From assembly GCA_024236415.1 (NCBI GenBank), contig JACKKN010000016.1, positions 57,379-121,378 on the forward strand: DNA of 64,000 bases, written 5' to 3'. Under the pieces are notes generated by a model. The model was not told the origin of the DNA and did no database searches. It was given only the letters and a program-made list of their open reading frames with translations. Positions 17,960 through 25,959 of this stretch are shown here, piece after piece. The translations under genes were made by a program, and so were the position numbers. Every line of letters starts with the position of its first letter. Position 1 is the first letter of the stretch. This stretch comes from Hyphomicrobiales bacterium. Its GTDB lineage: Bacteria; Pseudomonadota; Alphaproteobacteria; Rhodospirillales; JACKKN01.

Positions 17960-19173
17960 TTCAGCAGTTCGCCGGCGATGATCATCTTGCGCACCTCGGT
18001 GGTGCCGGCGCCGATCTCCAGCAGCTTGATGGTGCGGAACAGGCGGTTGATCTCGGACTCCCAGATGTAGCCGCTGCCGCCGTGGATCTGCACCGCCTCG
18101 TTCAGCACCCGGTTGCAGACATCGCCGGCATACAGCACCGAGGCCGCCGTCAGCTTGTGGATCTCGCCGCGGCCGCCGCCGCCCTTCTCCAGGTCGTTGG
18201 CGGCGGCCATGACCCGGTAGATGAAGGTGCGCATGGTCTCGATCCACACGTACATGTCGGCGATCTTGGCCTGCACCATCTGGAACCTGGCGATGGGCTG
18301 GCCGAACTGCTCGCGGGTGCGGGCGTATTCGATCGAAAGGTCCAGCGCCCGCTCGGCGATGCCCAGGCAGATGGGCGCCGCCGTGGCCCGCTCCAGGTCG
18401 AGGCCGCTCATGACCACGGCGACGCCGCCGTTCTCGGGACCCACCATGTTCTCGGCCGGAACCTTGCAGTCGTCGAACACCAGCTCCCCCGTGGGGCTGC
18501 CGCGGAAGCCCATCTTGGTCAGCTTCTGGGCCACGTGGAAGCCCGCGAACCCCTTCTCGACGATGAAGGCCGAGATGCCGTGGGCGCCGGCGGCGCGGTC
18601 GGTCTTGGCGTAGACCAGCAGCACGTCGGCCACCGGGCCGTTGGTGATGAACAGCTTGGTGCCGTTCAGGACGTAGTGGTCGCCCTCGCGCCGTGCCGTG
18701 GTGCGCATGGAGCCCAGCGCGTCGGACCCGGCGCCGGGCTCGGTCAGGCCCAGCGCGCCCACGCTGGAGCCGTCGCACAGGCCCGGAAGGTACCTGCGCC
18801 GCTGTTCCTCGGTGCCGTTGCGGTAGATGTTGTTCAGGCACAGGTTCTCGTGCGCCAGCCAGCTCAGCGCCAGGGCGTTGTTCCAGCGCGCGATGCCCTG
18901 GGCCACCAGGCCGCTGGTGAACAGGTCGGCGCCCAGGCCGCCGTACTCCTCGGGCACGGCGATGCCGAAGAACCCCATCTCGCCCAGGCCCGGCCAGGCT
19001 TCCTCGGGCCACCATTCCTCGTCGTCCATGCGCTGGGCCATGGGATAGAGCGTGTCGCGGGCATAGCGGTCCACTTGGTCCAGCATCTCGCGCTGGTCGT
19101 CGGTCAGGTCGTAGGCGCCCGCCAGGGCGCCCCGGTTGTCGCCGGGGCCGGCGGCCCGCGGTTCGCTGTCCAT
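17956..19173 (-). CDS. Acyl-CoA dehydrogenase (isovaleryl/short branched-chain type)
   Basis: A 405-residue flavoprotein of the usual ~385-400 residue class. It has GALGLTEPGAGSDALGSMRTTA (FAD/substrate loop), a FITNGPVADVLLVYAKT strand, the signature pair GGSGYIWESEINRLFRTIKLLEIGAGTTEVRKMII near the C-terminus, and a Glu in that region that can be the base (as in short-chain enzymes). It oxidizes an acyl-CoA to the 2-enoyl-CoA and passes electrons to ETF. It follows the iclR gene by 28 nt on the same strand and precedes the Fe-S protein, so an iclR-acd-FeS operon is likely, divergent from the second tct operon. Confidence 0.92.
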   Translation of the reverse strand: MDSEPRAAGPGDNRGALAGAYDLTDDQREMLDQVDRYARDTLYPMAQRMDDEEWWPEEAWPGLGEMGFFGIAVPEEYGGLGADLFTSGLVAQGIARWNNALALSWLAHENLCLNNIYRNGTEEQRRRYLPGLCDGSSVGALGLTEPGAGSDALGSMRTTARREGDHYVLNGTKLFITNGPVADVLLVYAKTDRAAGAHGISAFIVEKGFAGFHVAQKLTKMGFRGSPTGELVFDDCKVPAENMVGPENGGVAVVMSGLDLERATAAPICLGIAERALDLSIEYARTREQFGQPIARFQMVQAKIADMYVWIETMRTFIYRVMAAANDLEKGGGGRGEIHKLTAASVLYAGDVCNRVLNEAVQIHGGSGYIWESEINRLFRTIKLLEIGAGTTEVRKMIIAGELLK

Positions 19174-19201
19174 GTCCTGCGTCTCCCTGTTTTCTTGTTG
19201 G

Positions 19202-19978
19202 CTATTCCAGATCCCACACGGCGGACAGGCGTTCCGCCGCCGCCTGCAGGCGCGGCACGTAGGCCAGCAGGCCGTCCAGCCCCACCCGCGCCACCGGGGC
19301 GTGGCAGGCCAGGCCGGCGATCACCCGCCCGCCGGCGCCGAAGATGGGCACGCCGACGCCGACGATGCCGACGTTGTATTCCTCGTCGTTGGTGGAATAG
19401 CCCGCCGCGCGGCAGGCCGCCAGGTCGCGCTCCAGGTCCGGCGGCGCGGTGATGGTCTTGTCGGTGTGGCGTTTCAGCGCCCGCGCGCCCAGCAGGCGGC
19501 GGCGCTGGTCCTCGGGCAGGAAGGCCAGCAGCGCCTTGCCGCCCGAGGTGCAGTAGGCCGGCACCTTGCTGCCCGCGTGCAGGTGCACGCGCAGGGGCCA
19601 GTCGCTCTCGATGCGCTCCAGGTACAGGAAGTCGAAGCCGTCCAGCACGCCGACGTTGCAGGTCTCGTGGATGTCGTCCACCAGGTCCTGCAGCACCGCG
19701 CGCACGGGGGCGTTCCGGTTGGCCGACAGCAGGGTGTCCAGCGCCAGGCGCGACAGCCGCGGCCCGACGGCGAAGCGGTCGCGGCCGGGGTCGCGGATGA
19801 CCAGGCCCAGGGCCTCGAGCTGCAACAGGATGCGGTGGATGGTCTGGCGCGGCAGGTTCAGGCGCGCGGTCAGGTCGGGCAGGCCGATGGCCTGGGTCTG
19901 CTGGGTGATGGCCTCGACGATGGCCAGGGACTTCTCCAGCGCCGACCCGTGCTCCCTGCGTCTGTTGTCGCCCGTCAA
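19202..19978 (-). CDS. IclR-family transcriptional regulator, divergent from the second tctABC operon
   Basis: A 258-residue IclR protein. HTH at ~18-75 (QTQAIGLPDLTARLNLPRQTIHRILLQLEALGLV), effector domain with LHAGSKVPAYCTSGGKALLAFLP, YSTNDEEYNVGIVGVGVPIFGAGGRVI and ACHAPVARVGLDGL. It is transcribed away from tctABC and toward the acyl-CoA dehydrogenase. A perfect 9-bp inverted repeat overlapping the tct promoter (20138-20164) is the probable site. Its position next to a sulfoacetaldehyde-dehydrogenase-like gene set recalls the regulator gene of known sulfoacetate (sau) clusters, but that assignment is inferred. Confidence 0.92.
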   Translation of the reverse strand: MTGDNRRREHGSALEKSLAIVEAITQQTQAIGLPDLTARLNLPRQTIHRILLQLEALGLVIRDPGRDRFAVGPRLSRLALDTLLSANRNAPVRAVLQDLVDDIHETCNVGVLDGFDFLYLERIESDWPLRVHLHAGSKVPAYCTSGGKALLAFLPEDQRRRLLGARALKRHTDKTITAPPDLERDLAACRAAGYSTNDEEYNVGIVGVGVPIFGAGGRVIAGLACHAPVARVGLDGLLAYVPRLQAAAERLSAVWDLE

Positions 19979-20044
19979 CGCCTGCTCCCTCCCCGGTCCG
20001 GCCGGCGGTCAGGTATAGCCCGCTTTCCCACCGGGCGCACCCCC

Positions 20045-20080
20045 GGGCTTCCCACTGGGCTTCCCACTGGGCTTCCCACT
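20045..20080. repeat. Three perfect 12-bp tandem repeats upstream of iclR
   Basis: GGGCTTCCCACT is repeated three times head to tail without mismatch, and a partial unit precedes it. It lies between the iclR start and the divergent promoter, within the likely 5' leader of iclR. Confidence 0.85.
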
Positions 20081-20115
20081 GGTCGGGAAACCGGGCCGGG
20101 GGCCGAGTTTAGGCA

Positions 20116-20143
20116 TTGACTCGCGCCCCGTCATGTGAAAAAT
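20116..20143 (+). promoter_or_regulatory. Sigma-70-like promoter of the tctA operon
   Basis: TTGACT (20116-20121, 5 of 6 to the -35 consensus) and AAAAAT (20138-20143, 4 of 6 to the -10) are 16 bp apart. The -10 lies inside the left arm of the inverted repeat, a layout expected for repression. Confidence 0.6.
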
Positions 20144-20164
20144 GGGCTGAATTGTCCCATTTTT
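20138..20164. promoter_or_regulatory. Perfect inverted repeat, probable IclR operator
   Basis: Arms AAAAATGGG (20138-20146) and CCCATTTTT (20156-20164) are exactly complementary around a 9-bp centre. The element overlaps the promoter of the tctA operon and lies between that operon and the divergent IclR gene, so binding could control both directions. Confidence 0.7.
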
Positions 20165-20256
20165 TAAACGTGCCGCCGGATTCCGGCGCGCGACAAGAAA
20201 CCGTGGGGCGAAACCGGCCGCGCGGCCCCTCGCCGCGGCCCGGGGGGAGGCACCGT

Positions 20257-21786
20257 ATGGAGTTCCTCGGCTACTTCGGAGCCGTGTTCACGCCCATGTC
20301 CATGCTGATCCTGTGCGTCGGCACCGTGGGCGGCCTGATCCTGGGCGCCACCCCGGGGCTGAGCCCGACCATGGCCGTGGCCCTGCTGATCCCCTTCACC
20401 TTCCACATGGACCCGGCCCAGGGACTGATCCTGTTGGGCGCCGCCTACACCTCGTCGGTTGCCGGCGGCGCGGTCAGCGCCATCCTGCTGAACATCCCCG
20501 GCGCCCCGGCCAACATCGCCACCTCGCTGGACGGGTTCCAGATGGCCAAGAAGGGCGAGGCGGCCAAGGCCCTGCAGATGGGCTTCATCTCGTCCGGCGT
20601 GGGCGGCGTGTTCGGCATCCTGGTGCTGATCTTCCTGACCCCGGTGCTGGCGAAATGGGCCCTGGGGTTCGGGCCGTCGCACCTGTTCTGGATCGCCATC
20701 CTGGGGGTTACCATCATCGGCACCCTGGACACGCGCTCGGTGGTCAAGGGGCTGCTGTCGGGCTGCATCGGCCTGTGGATCGCCACCATCGGCTACGACT
20801 CCATCCAGGGCGTCGAGCGGTTCATCTTCACCGACCACCTGGAAGGGGGCGTGCACGTGATCGCCGCCCTGATCGGCCTGTTCGCCATCCCCCAGGTGGT
20901 GGAGATGCTGGAGCACGGCCGCACCCCCCGCACCGTGACCCTGATGGCCATGGAGCACCACAGCGTCCTCGACTCGGCGCGCCAGGTCTTCGCCAAGGGC
21001 CGGGCCCTGACCATCGGCTCCATCGTCGGCACCATCATCGGCCTGATCCCCGGCGCCGGCGGCCAGATCGCCGGCATCGTATCCTACGACCAGACGCGCA
21101 AGTTCAGCCCCAACCGGGCCCGCTTCGGCAGCGGCGAGGCCGAGGGCGTGGTCGCCGCCGAAACCGCCAACAACGCCATGGTCGGCCCGTCCCTGGTGCC
21201 GCTGCTGACCCTCAGCGTGCCCGGCAGCCCGACGGCGGCGGTGCTGCTGGGCGGCCTGCTGATCCACGGCATCTTCCCCGGGCCCAACCTGTTCACCCAG
21301 CACGCCCCGGTGGCCTGGACCTTCATCAACTCCATGCTGGTGGGGCAGATCCTGATGATGGTGTTCGGCCTCTATATCGCCCGCCTGGCGTCGCGGGTGA
21401 CCCTGGTGCCGCAGCCGATCCTGGCCGCCGGCATCCTGGTGCTGGCGGTGTTCGGGTCCTATTCGGTGCAGTCGTCCCTGTCCGACGTGTTCGTCATGCT
21501 GACCCTGGGGGTGGGCATGTACTTCCTGGCCCGGTTCGGGTTCAGCGCCGCGCCCATGGTGCTGGGCATCATCCTGGGGCCCATCGCCGAGTCCAACTAC
21601 GTCCAGGGCCGCATCATCGCCGAGGCCGGCGACGGCCTGTTCGCCTATTTCTGCACCGGCACCCTGAACCTGGTGCTGATCGCCATCTGCGCCGCCTCGG
21701 TGATCTACAGCGTGGTCATGGAGGTGCGCACCCGGCGCCTGATCGCCCAGCTGCAGAAGACCGCGCAGCAGGAGGCCGCCACATGA
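20257..21786 (+). CDS. tctA: TTT-family transporter large membrane subunit TctA (second system)
   Basis: A 509-residue TctA. Family motifs: GATPGLSPTMAVALLIPFTFHM near residue 30, NIPGAPANIATSLDGFQMAKKG near 85, GLIPGAGGQIAGIVSY near 262, AETANNAMVGPSLVPLLTLSVPGSPTAAVLLGGLLIHG near 310. It is the permease of a second, paralogous tripartite carboxylate transporter, here with gene order tctA-tctB-tctC rather than tctC first. Start ATG 20257 has GGGGGGAGG 5 nt upstream; an in-frame start at 20116 would place the operator within the coding region and lacks a Shine-Dalgarno. Confidence 0.93.
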   Translation: MEFLGYFGAVFTPMSMLILCVGTVGGLILGATPGLSPTMAVALLIPFTFHMDPAQGLILLGAAYTSSVAGGAVSAILLNIPGAPANIATSLDGFQMAKKGEAAKALQMGFISSGVGGVFGILVLIFLTPVLAKWALGFGPSHLFWIAILGVTIIGTLDTRSVVKGLLSGCIGLWIATIGYDSIQGVERFIFTDHLEGGVHVIAALIGLFAIPQVVEMLEHGRTPRTVTLMAMEHHSVLDSARQVFAKGRALTIGSIVGTIIGLIPGAGGQIAGIVSYDQTRKFSPNRARFGSGEAEGVVAAETANNAMVGPSLVPLLTLSVPGSPTAAVLLGGLLIHGIFPGPNLFTQHAPVAWTFINSMLVGQILMMVFGLYIARLASRVTLVPQPILAAGILVLAVFGSYSVQSSLSDVFVMLTLGVGMYFLARFGFSAAPMVLGIILGPIAESNYVQGRIIAEAGDGLFAYFCTGTLNLVLIAICAASVIYSVVMEVRTRRLIAQLQKTAQQEAAT

Positions 21787-22295
21787 GCGCCCCCGCTCCC
21801 GCCCCCGCCCCCTCGCCCGCGCCCGAGGCCGTGGCCGTGGCCGGCCGCGCGCAGCAGGTGTTCCCGGCGGTCCTGGTGCTGGCCCTGGCGCTGTGGATCA
21901 CCTGGGTCAGCTTCGACGTCGACGACCCGGTGCCCTACCTGTTCCCGCGCCTGGTGGCGGTGATCATGCTGGCCCTGGCGGCGGTCGCCTTCGTGCGCGC
22001 CGTCACCGGCGGCAACCAGACCGGCGGCGGGATCGACCTGCGCACCCTGTTGAACGTGCTGCCGGGCATCGGTCTGATGTTCCTGCTGGTGTTCGTGCTG
22101 GCCGACTGGCTGGGCTTCTACACCGCGTCCACGGCCGTGTTCCTGGCGCTGTACGCCTTCTACGACCCCGCCCCCCACGGCGCCATCGGCACCTGGGCGC
22201 GGCGGGTCGCCGTCACCCTCGGCTTCATGGCGGTCATGTACGGCCTGTTCGCCCTGGTCCTGCAGGTCCAGACGCCGAGGGGATTGCTGCTGTGA
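21783..22295 (+). CDS. tctB: TTT-family transporter small membrane subunit TctB (second system)
   Basis: A 170-residue protein with a Pro/Ala-rich N-terminus, then four hydrophobic segments beginning QQVFPAVLVLALALWITWVSF and ending with GFMAVMYGLFALVLQV. Spacing and position fit TctB. ATG 21783 overlaps the tctA stop (ATGA), showing translational coupling. Confidence 0.85.
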   Translation: MSAPAPAPAPSPAPEAVAVAGRAQQVFPAVLVLALALWITWVSFDVDDPVPYLFPRLVAVIMLALAAVAFVRAVTGGNQTGGGIDLRTLLNVLPGIGLMFLLVFVLADWLGFYTASTAVFLALYAFYDPAPHGAIGTWARRVAVTLGFMAVMYGLFALVLQVQTPRGLLL

Positions 22296-22348
22296 GCGAC
22301 GCCATGACAACCACCACCAAGAACCATCACAACCGAGGGAGACGTCAC

Positions 22349-23308
22349 ATGAAACGCATGCTGATCGGGGCCGCCGCGGCCCTGGCACTATCCTTCACCG
22401 CCGCCCAGGCGCCGGCGGCCGACTATCCGGACCGGCCGGTGTCCCTGGTCGTGGTCTACAGCCCCGGCGGCGCCACCGACTTCCAGGCCCGCATCGTCAC
22501 CATGATGGCGGGCGAGGAGAAGTACCTGGGCCAGCCCATGGTGATCATCAACAAGCCCGGCGCCGGCGGCAAGGTGGGCTGGAACCAGTACGCCTCGGGC
22601 GCCAAGACCGACGGCTACGAGCTGGCCTCCTACAACGTGCCGCACTTCATCGCCCAGTCGATCAAGTTCGAGACCAAGTACAACATCGACAACCTGGAGC
22701 CGATCGCCAACTGGGGCGCCGACCCGGCGGTGTTCGTGGTCAACAAGGACAGCCCCTTCAACACCATGGCCGACGCCGTGAAATGGGCCAAGGACAACCC
22801 GGGCAAGCTGACCGTGTCGGGCGCCGGCCTGTACGTGGGCCATCACATCGCCTTCCTGCAGATCCAGAAGGGGACCGGGGTCGAGATGAAGTACGTGCCC
22901 CACAAGGGCGGCGCGCCGGCCCTGAAGTCGGTCCTGGGCGGCCAGGTCATGGCCGGGGTCAACAACCTGTCCGACGCCTACCGCAGCCGCGACAACCTGA
23001 AGATCCTGGGCATCGCCGACCTGGAGCGCGACAAGGAGTTCCTGCCCGACGTGCCCACCTTCAAGGAGCAGGGCTACGACGTGGACGATTCCTCCGTCAA
23101 CTTCCGCGGCATCATGGTGCGCAAGGGCACGCCGCAGCCGATCATCGACCTGCTGGCCGCCAAGGTGCCCGAGATGTTCAAGAACGCCCGGGTCGCCAAG
23201 CAGATGAAGGCCGGCGGCTCGCCCATGCGGATCATGACCCGCGAACAGGTGCAGACCATGTGGAAGAACCGCCAGGTCTTCCTCAAGGAGCTTCTCGCCG
23301 GCCTGTGA
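22349..23308 (+). CDS. tctC: TTT-family periplasmic solute-binding protein TctC (second system)
   Basis: A 319-residue Bug-family receptor. Signal peptide 1-24 (MKRMLIGAAAALALSFTAAQ..., cleaved near APA|ADY). Ligand-loop signature PVSLVVVYSPGGATDFQAR, then VIINKPGAGGKVGWNQ. In the second lobe KYVPHKGGAPALKSVLGGQVMAGVNNL matches the family's hinge region. The substrate is likely the compound consumed by the enzymes encoded directly downstream, possibly sulfoacetate. Start ATG 22349 has GAGGGAGA upstream; the preceding short frame is only the translated leader. Confidence 0.92.
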   Translation: MKRMLIGAAAALALSFTAAQAPAADYPDRPVSLVVVYSPGGATDFQARIVTMMAGEEKYLGQPMVIINKPGAGGKVGWNQYASGAKTDGYELASYNVPHFIAQSIKFETKYNIDNLEPIANWGADPAVFVVNKDSPFNTMADAVKWAKDNPGKLTVSGAGLYVGHHIAFLQIQKGTGVEMKYVPHKGGAPALKSVLGGQVMAGVNNLSDAYRSRDNLKILGIADLERDKEFLPDVPTFKEQGYDVDDSSVNFRGIMVRKGTPQPIIDLLAAKVPEMFKNARVAKQMKAGGSPMRIMTREQVQTMWKNRQVFLKELLAGL

Positions 23309-23317
23309 CCGGCCTTC

Positions 23318-23343
23318 CCGGCCGGGGCAGGCGCCCCGGCCGG
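23318..23343 (+). terminator. Intrinsic-type hairpin after tctC
   Basis: An 11-bp perfect stem CCGGCCGGGGC / GCCCCGGCCGG with a 4-nt loop, followed by ATATTCTTTGTT. The U-tract is interrupted, so read-through into the downstream aldehyde dehydrogenase gene is likely. Confidence 0.6.
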
Positions 23344-23349
23344 ATATTC

Positions 23350-23373
23350 TTTGTTAATTTCGTTTGTCAATTT
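23350..23373 (+). promoter_or_regulatory. AT-rich direct repeats upstream of the aldehyde dehydrogenase
   Basis: TTTGTTAATTT (23350-23360) and TTTGTCAATTT (23363-23373) are 13 bp apart in a 60-bp AT-rich stretch that precedes the aldehyde dehydrogenase start at 23404. This is the likely internal promoter/operator of the enzyme half of the cluster. I could not fit a confident -35/-10 pair. Confidence 0.4.
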
Positions 23374-23403
23374 TTGTCCGCAAATAGCTGGAAAGTCGGA
23401 AAA

Positions 23404-24831
23404 ATGAACGAGCTCTCACGCAAGGACGCCACCGCCGAGACCCCCGCCGAGATCGTCGCCGCCCTGGTCGCCCGCGGCCGCGCCGCCATGGACGCCTTCG
23501 ACAACCACGACCAGGCCCGCATCGACGAGGCGGTGACCGCCCTGGCCTGGTCCATCTACGAGCCCGGGCGGGCGCAGGAGCTGGCCGAGCTGGCGGTGGC
23601 CGACACCGGCCTGGGCAACGTGCCGTCCAAGGTGATCAAGAACACGCGCAAGACCTTCGGCACCCTGCGCGACCTGCTGCGCGCGCGCACCACCGGCATC
23701 ATCGAGGAGCTGCCCGAGAAGGGCCTGGTCAAGTACGCCAAGCCGGTGGGGGTGGTGGCCGCCGTCTGCCCCTCCACCAACCCGGCGGCGACCCCGGTGA
23801 ACAAGGCCATGATGGCGGTCAAGGGCGGCAACGCGGTGATCGTGGCGCCGTCGCCGGCGGGCTACGCCACCACCGCCCGCACGGTGGAATTCATGCGCGC
23901 CGAGCTGCGCCGCAGCGGCCACCCCGAGGACCTGGTCCAGGTGCTGCCGTCGCCGGTGTCCAAGGACCTGACCCAGGCCCTGATGGAGGGGTCGGACCTG
24001 GTGGTCTGCACCGGGTCCCAGAACAACGTGCGCCGCGCCTATTCCAGCGGCACCGTGGCCATCGGCGTGGGCGCCGGCAACGTGCCGGTGATCATCGACG
24101 CCAGCGCCGACCTGGACGACGCGGCGCAGAAGATCTGCGCCTCCAAGATCTTCGACAACGCGACCTCGTGCTCGTCCGAGAACTCGGTGACCATCGTCGA
24201 TTCCGTCTACGACGACGCCATCGCCGCCCTGCAGCGGGCCGGCGGGTACCTGGCCAGCCCCGACGAGAAGGGCAAGATCGTCGACACCCTGTGGGTCAAG
24301 GGCCACCTGAACCGCCACGTCATCGCCAAGGACCCGGACGTGTTCGCCCAGGTGGCGGGCCTGTCAGAGGAAGCCGGCCGCAGCAAGTTCTTCCTGGTCG
24401 AGGACGACGCCCCCGGCCCCGACAAGCCCCTGGCCGACGAGAAACTGTCGCTGGTGCTGACCGTGTACCGGGCCAAGGACTTCGCCGACGCCAAGGAGAC
24501 CGTGCGCAAAATCCTGAACGTCCGGGGCATCGGCCATTCCGTGGGCATCCACACCGCCGACATGGACCACGCCCGCGACCTGGCCGAGGACCTGGACGTG
24601 GTGCGCGTGCTGGTCAACCAGGCCCACACCTTCGGCAACGGCGGCAGCTTCGACAACGGCCTGAACTTCACGCTCTCCATGGGCTGCGGCACCTGGGCCG
24701 GCAACAGCATCTCGGAAAACCTGAACTATCGCCACTTCATCAACGTCACCCACCTGGTCACCACCATTCCTGAGGACAAGCCCGGCGAAGAGGATCTGTT
24801 CGGCCCCTACTGGACCAAGTACGGAAAGTAG
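23404..24831 (+). CDS. sauS: CoA-acylating aldehyde dehydrogenase, sulfoacetaldehyde dehydrogenase (SauS)-like
   Basis: A 475-residue aldehyde dehydrogenase of the acylating (EutE/AdhE-N/SauS) branch. NAD-binding core KPVGVVAAVCPSTNPAATPVNKAMMAVKGGNAVIVAPSP at ~113-151; GVGAGNVPVIID near 221-232; catalytic Cys256 in DNATSCSSEN; C-terminal GTWAGNSISENLNYRHFINVTHL. It lacks the Glu general base of hydrolytic ALDHs, as expected for CoA-dependent enzymes. Proposed reaction: sulfoacetyl-CoA + NAD(P)H to sulfoacetaldehyde + CoA (or reverse). It is followed after 6 nt by a SucCD-like ligase and then pta, which fits a sulfoacetate route. An acylating dehydrogenase for another short aldehyde remains possible. 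Confidence 0.72.
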   Translation: MNELSRKDATAETPAEIVAALVARGRAAMDAFDNHDQARIDEAVTALAWSIYEPGRAQELAELAVADTGLGNVPSKVIKNTRKTFGTLRDLLRARTTGIIEELPEKGLVKYAKPVGVVAAVCPSTNPAATPVNKAMMAVKGGNAVIVAPSPAGYATTARTVEFMRAELRRSGHPEDLVQVLPSPVSKDLTQALMEGSDLVVCTGSQNNVRRAYSSGTVAIGVGAGNVPVIIDASADLDDAAQKICASKIFDNATSCSSENSVTIVDSVYDDAIAALQRAGGYLASPDEKGKIVDTLWVKGHLNRHVIAKDPDVFAQVAGLSEEAGRSKFFLVEDDAPGPDKPLADEKLSLVLTVYRAKDFADAKETVRKILNVRGIGHSVGIHTADMDHARDLAEDLDVVRVLVNQAHTFGNGGSFDNGLNFTLSMGCGTWAGNSISENLNYRHFINVTHLVTTIPEDKPGEEDLFGPYWTKYGK

Positions 24832-24837
24832 GCGGCC

Positions 24838-25959
24838 ATGAACTTCGAGGAACACGCGGCCAAGCCCCTGCTGCGGGCCGCCGGCATCGCCACCCCGGCG
24901 GGCGAGGTGGCGGCGGACCCCGACGCCGCCGCGCAAATCGCCGCCCGGATCGGCCCCTGCGTGGTCAAGGCCCAGGTGCCCACGGGCAAGCGCGGCAAGG
25001 CCGGCGGCATCGCCCTGGCCGCCACCGCCGACGAGGCCGCGGCCGCCGCCGGTCGCATCCTGGGCATGGCCATCGGCAGCTACACCGTGGGCAAGGTGCT
25101 GGTCGAGGCCCAGGTACCCATCGCCCGGGAATTCTACGCCGCCGTGCTGAACGACCCGGCGACCAAGGACGCCCTGGTGCTGTTCTCGCCCGAAGGCGGC
25201 ATGGACATCGAGGAGATCGCCGCCTCCCACCCGGACCGGCTCATGCGCCTGCCGGTGGACGTGCGCCGGGGCTTCGACCCGGCCGCCGCCCGCGCCGCCC
25301 TGGCCGCCCTTGGCGATTTGCCCATGGACGGCCTGGTGGACGTGCTGGGCCGCCTGTTCGACGCCTACATGGCGCACGACGCCGAGCTGCTGGAGATCAA
25401 CCCCCTGGTCGAGACCGCCGACGGCACCCTGATGGCGCTGGACTGCAAGTTCACCCTGGACGACTCGGCCATCAAGCGCCAGGCCGACCTGGCCGCCCAG
25501 GGCACGCCCGACCGGCTGACCGGCCTGGAGGGCAAGGCCCAGGAGCTGGGCCTGAAGTTCATCGAGTTGGACGGCGACGTGGGCATCCTGGCCAACGGCG
25601 CCGGCCTGACCATGACCTCCATGGACGCCATCACCCACTACGGCGGCCGGCCCGGCAACTTCCTGGAGATCGGCGGCGAGGCCTACAGCCTCAGCCGCCA
25701 GGCCCTGGAACTGGTGCTGTCGAACCCGCGCATCAAGTCGCTGCTGGTCAACTTCTGCGGCGCCTTCGCCCGCACCGACGTCATGACCGCCGGCATCGTC
25801 GAGGCCTGGGAGGCGGTCAAGCCCACCGTGCCAGTGTTCTTCACCATCCACGGCACCGGCGAGGACGAGGCCGTCCAGATGGTGCGCGAGCGCCTGGGCC
25901 TGGAGCCCTTCGACATCATGGACGACGCGGTCAAGGCCGCGGTGGAGGCGGCGCGATGA
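24838..25959 (+). CDS. SucC-like (ATP-grasp) beta subunit of an ADP-forming acyl-CoA ligase
   Basis: A 373-residue ATP-grasp protein related to succinyl-CoA synthetase beta and malate-CoA ligase. MNFEEHAAKPLLRAAGIATPAGEV opens the ATP-grasp fold; VVKAQVPTGKRGKAGGI matches the SucC VVKAQVHAGGRGKAGG motif; HDAELLEINPLVETADGTLMALDCKFTLDD is the metal/nucleotide site; the C-terminal domain has LANGAGLTMTSMDAITHYGG and FLEIGGEA. It binds ATP and, with the alpha subunit, makes acyl-CoA + ADP + Pi. Context with SauS and Pta suggests sulfoacetate as substrate; these are not the housekeeping sucCD by context. The stop overlaps the alpha-subunit start. Confidence 0.85.
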   Translation: MNFEEHAAKPLLRAAGIATPAGEVAADPDAAAQIAARIGPCVVKAQVPTGKRGKAGGIALAATADEAAAAAGRILGMAIGSYTVGKVLVEAQVPIAREFYAAVLNDPATKDALVLFSPEGGMDIEEIAASHPDRLMRLPVDVRRGFDPAAARAALAALGDLPMDGLVDVLGRLFDAYMAHDAELLEINPLVETADGTLMALDCKFTLDDSAIKRQADLAAQGTPDRLTGLEGKAQELGLKFIELDGDVGILANGAGLTMTSMDAITHYGGRPGNFLEIGGEAYSLSRQALELVLSNPRIKSLLVNFCGAFARTDVMTAGIVEAWEAVKPTVPVFFTIHGTGEDEAVQMVRERLGLEPFDIMDDAVKAAVEAAR

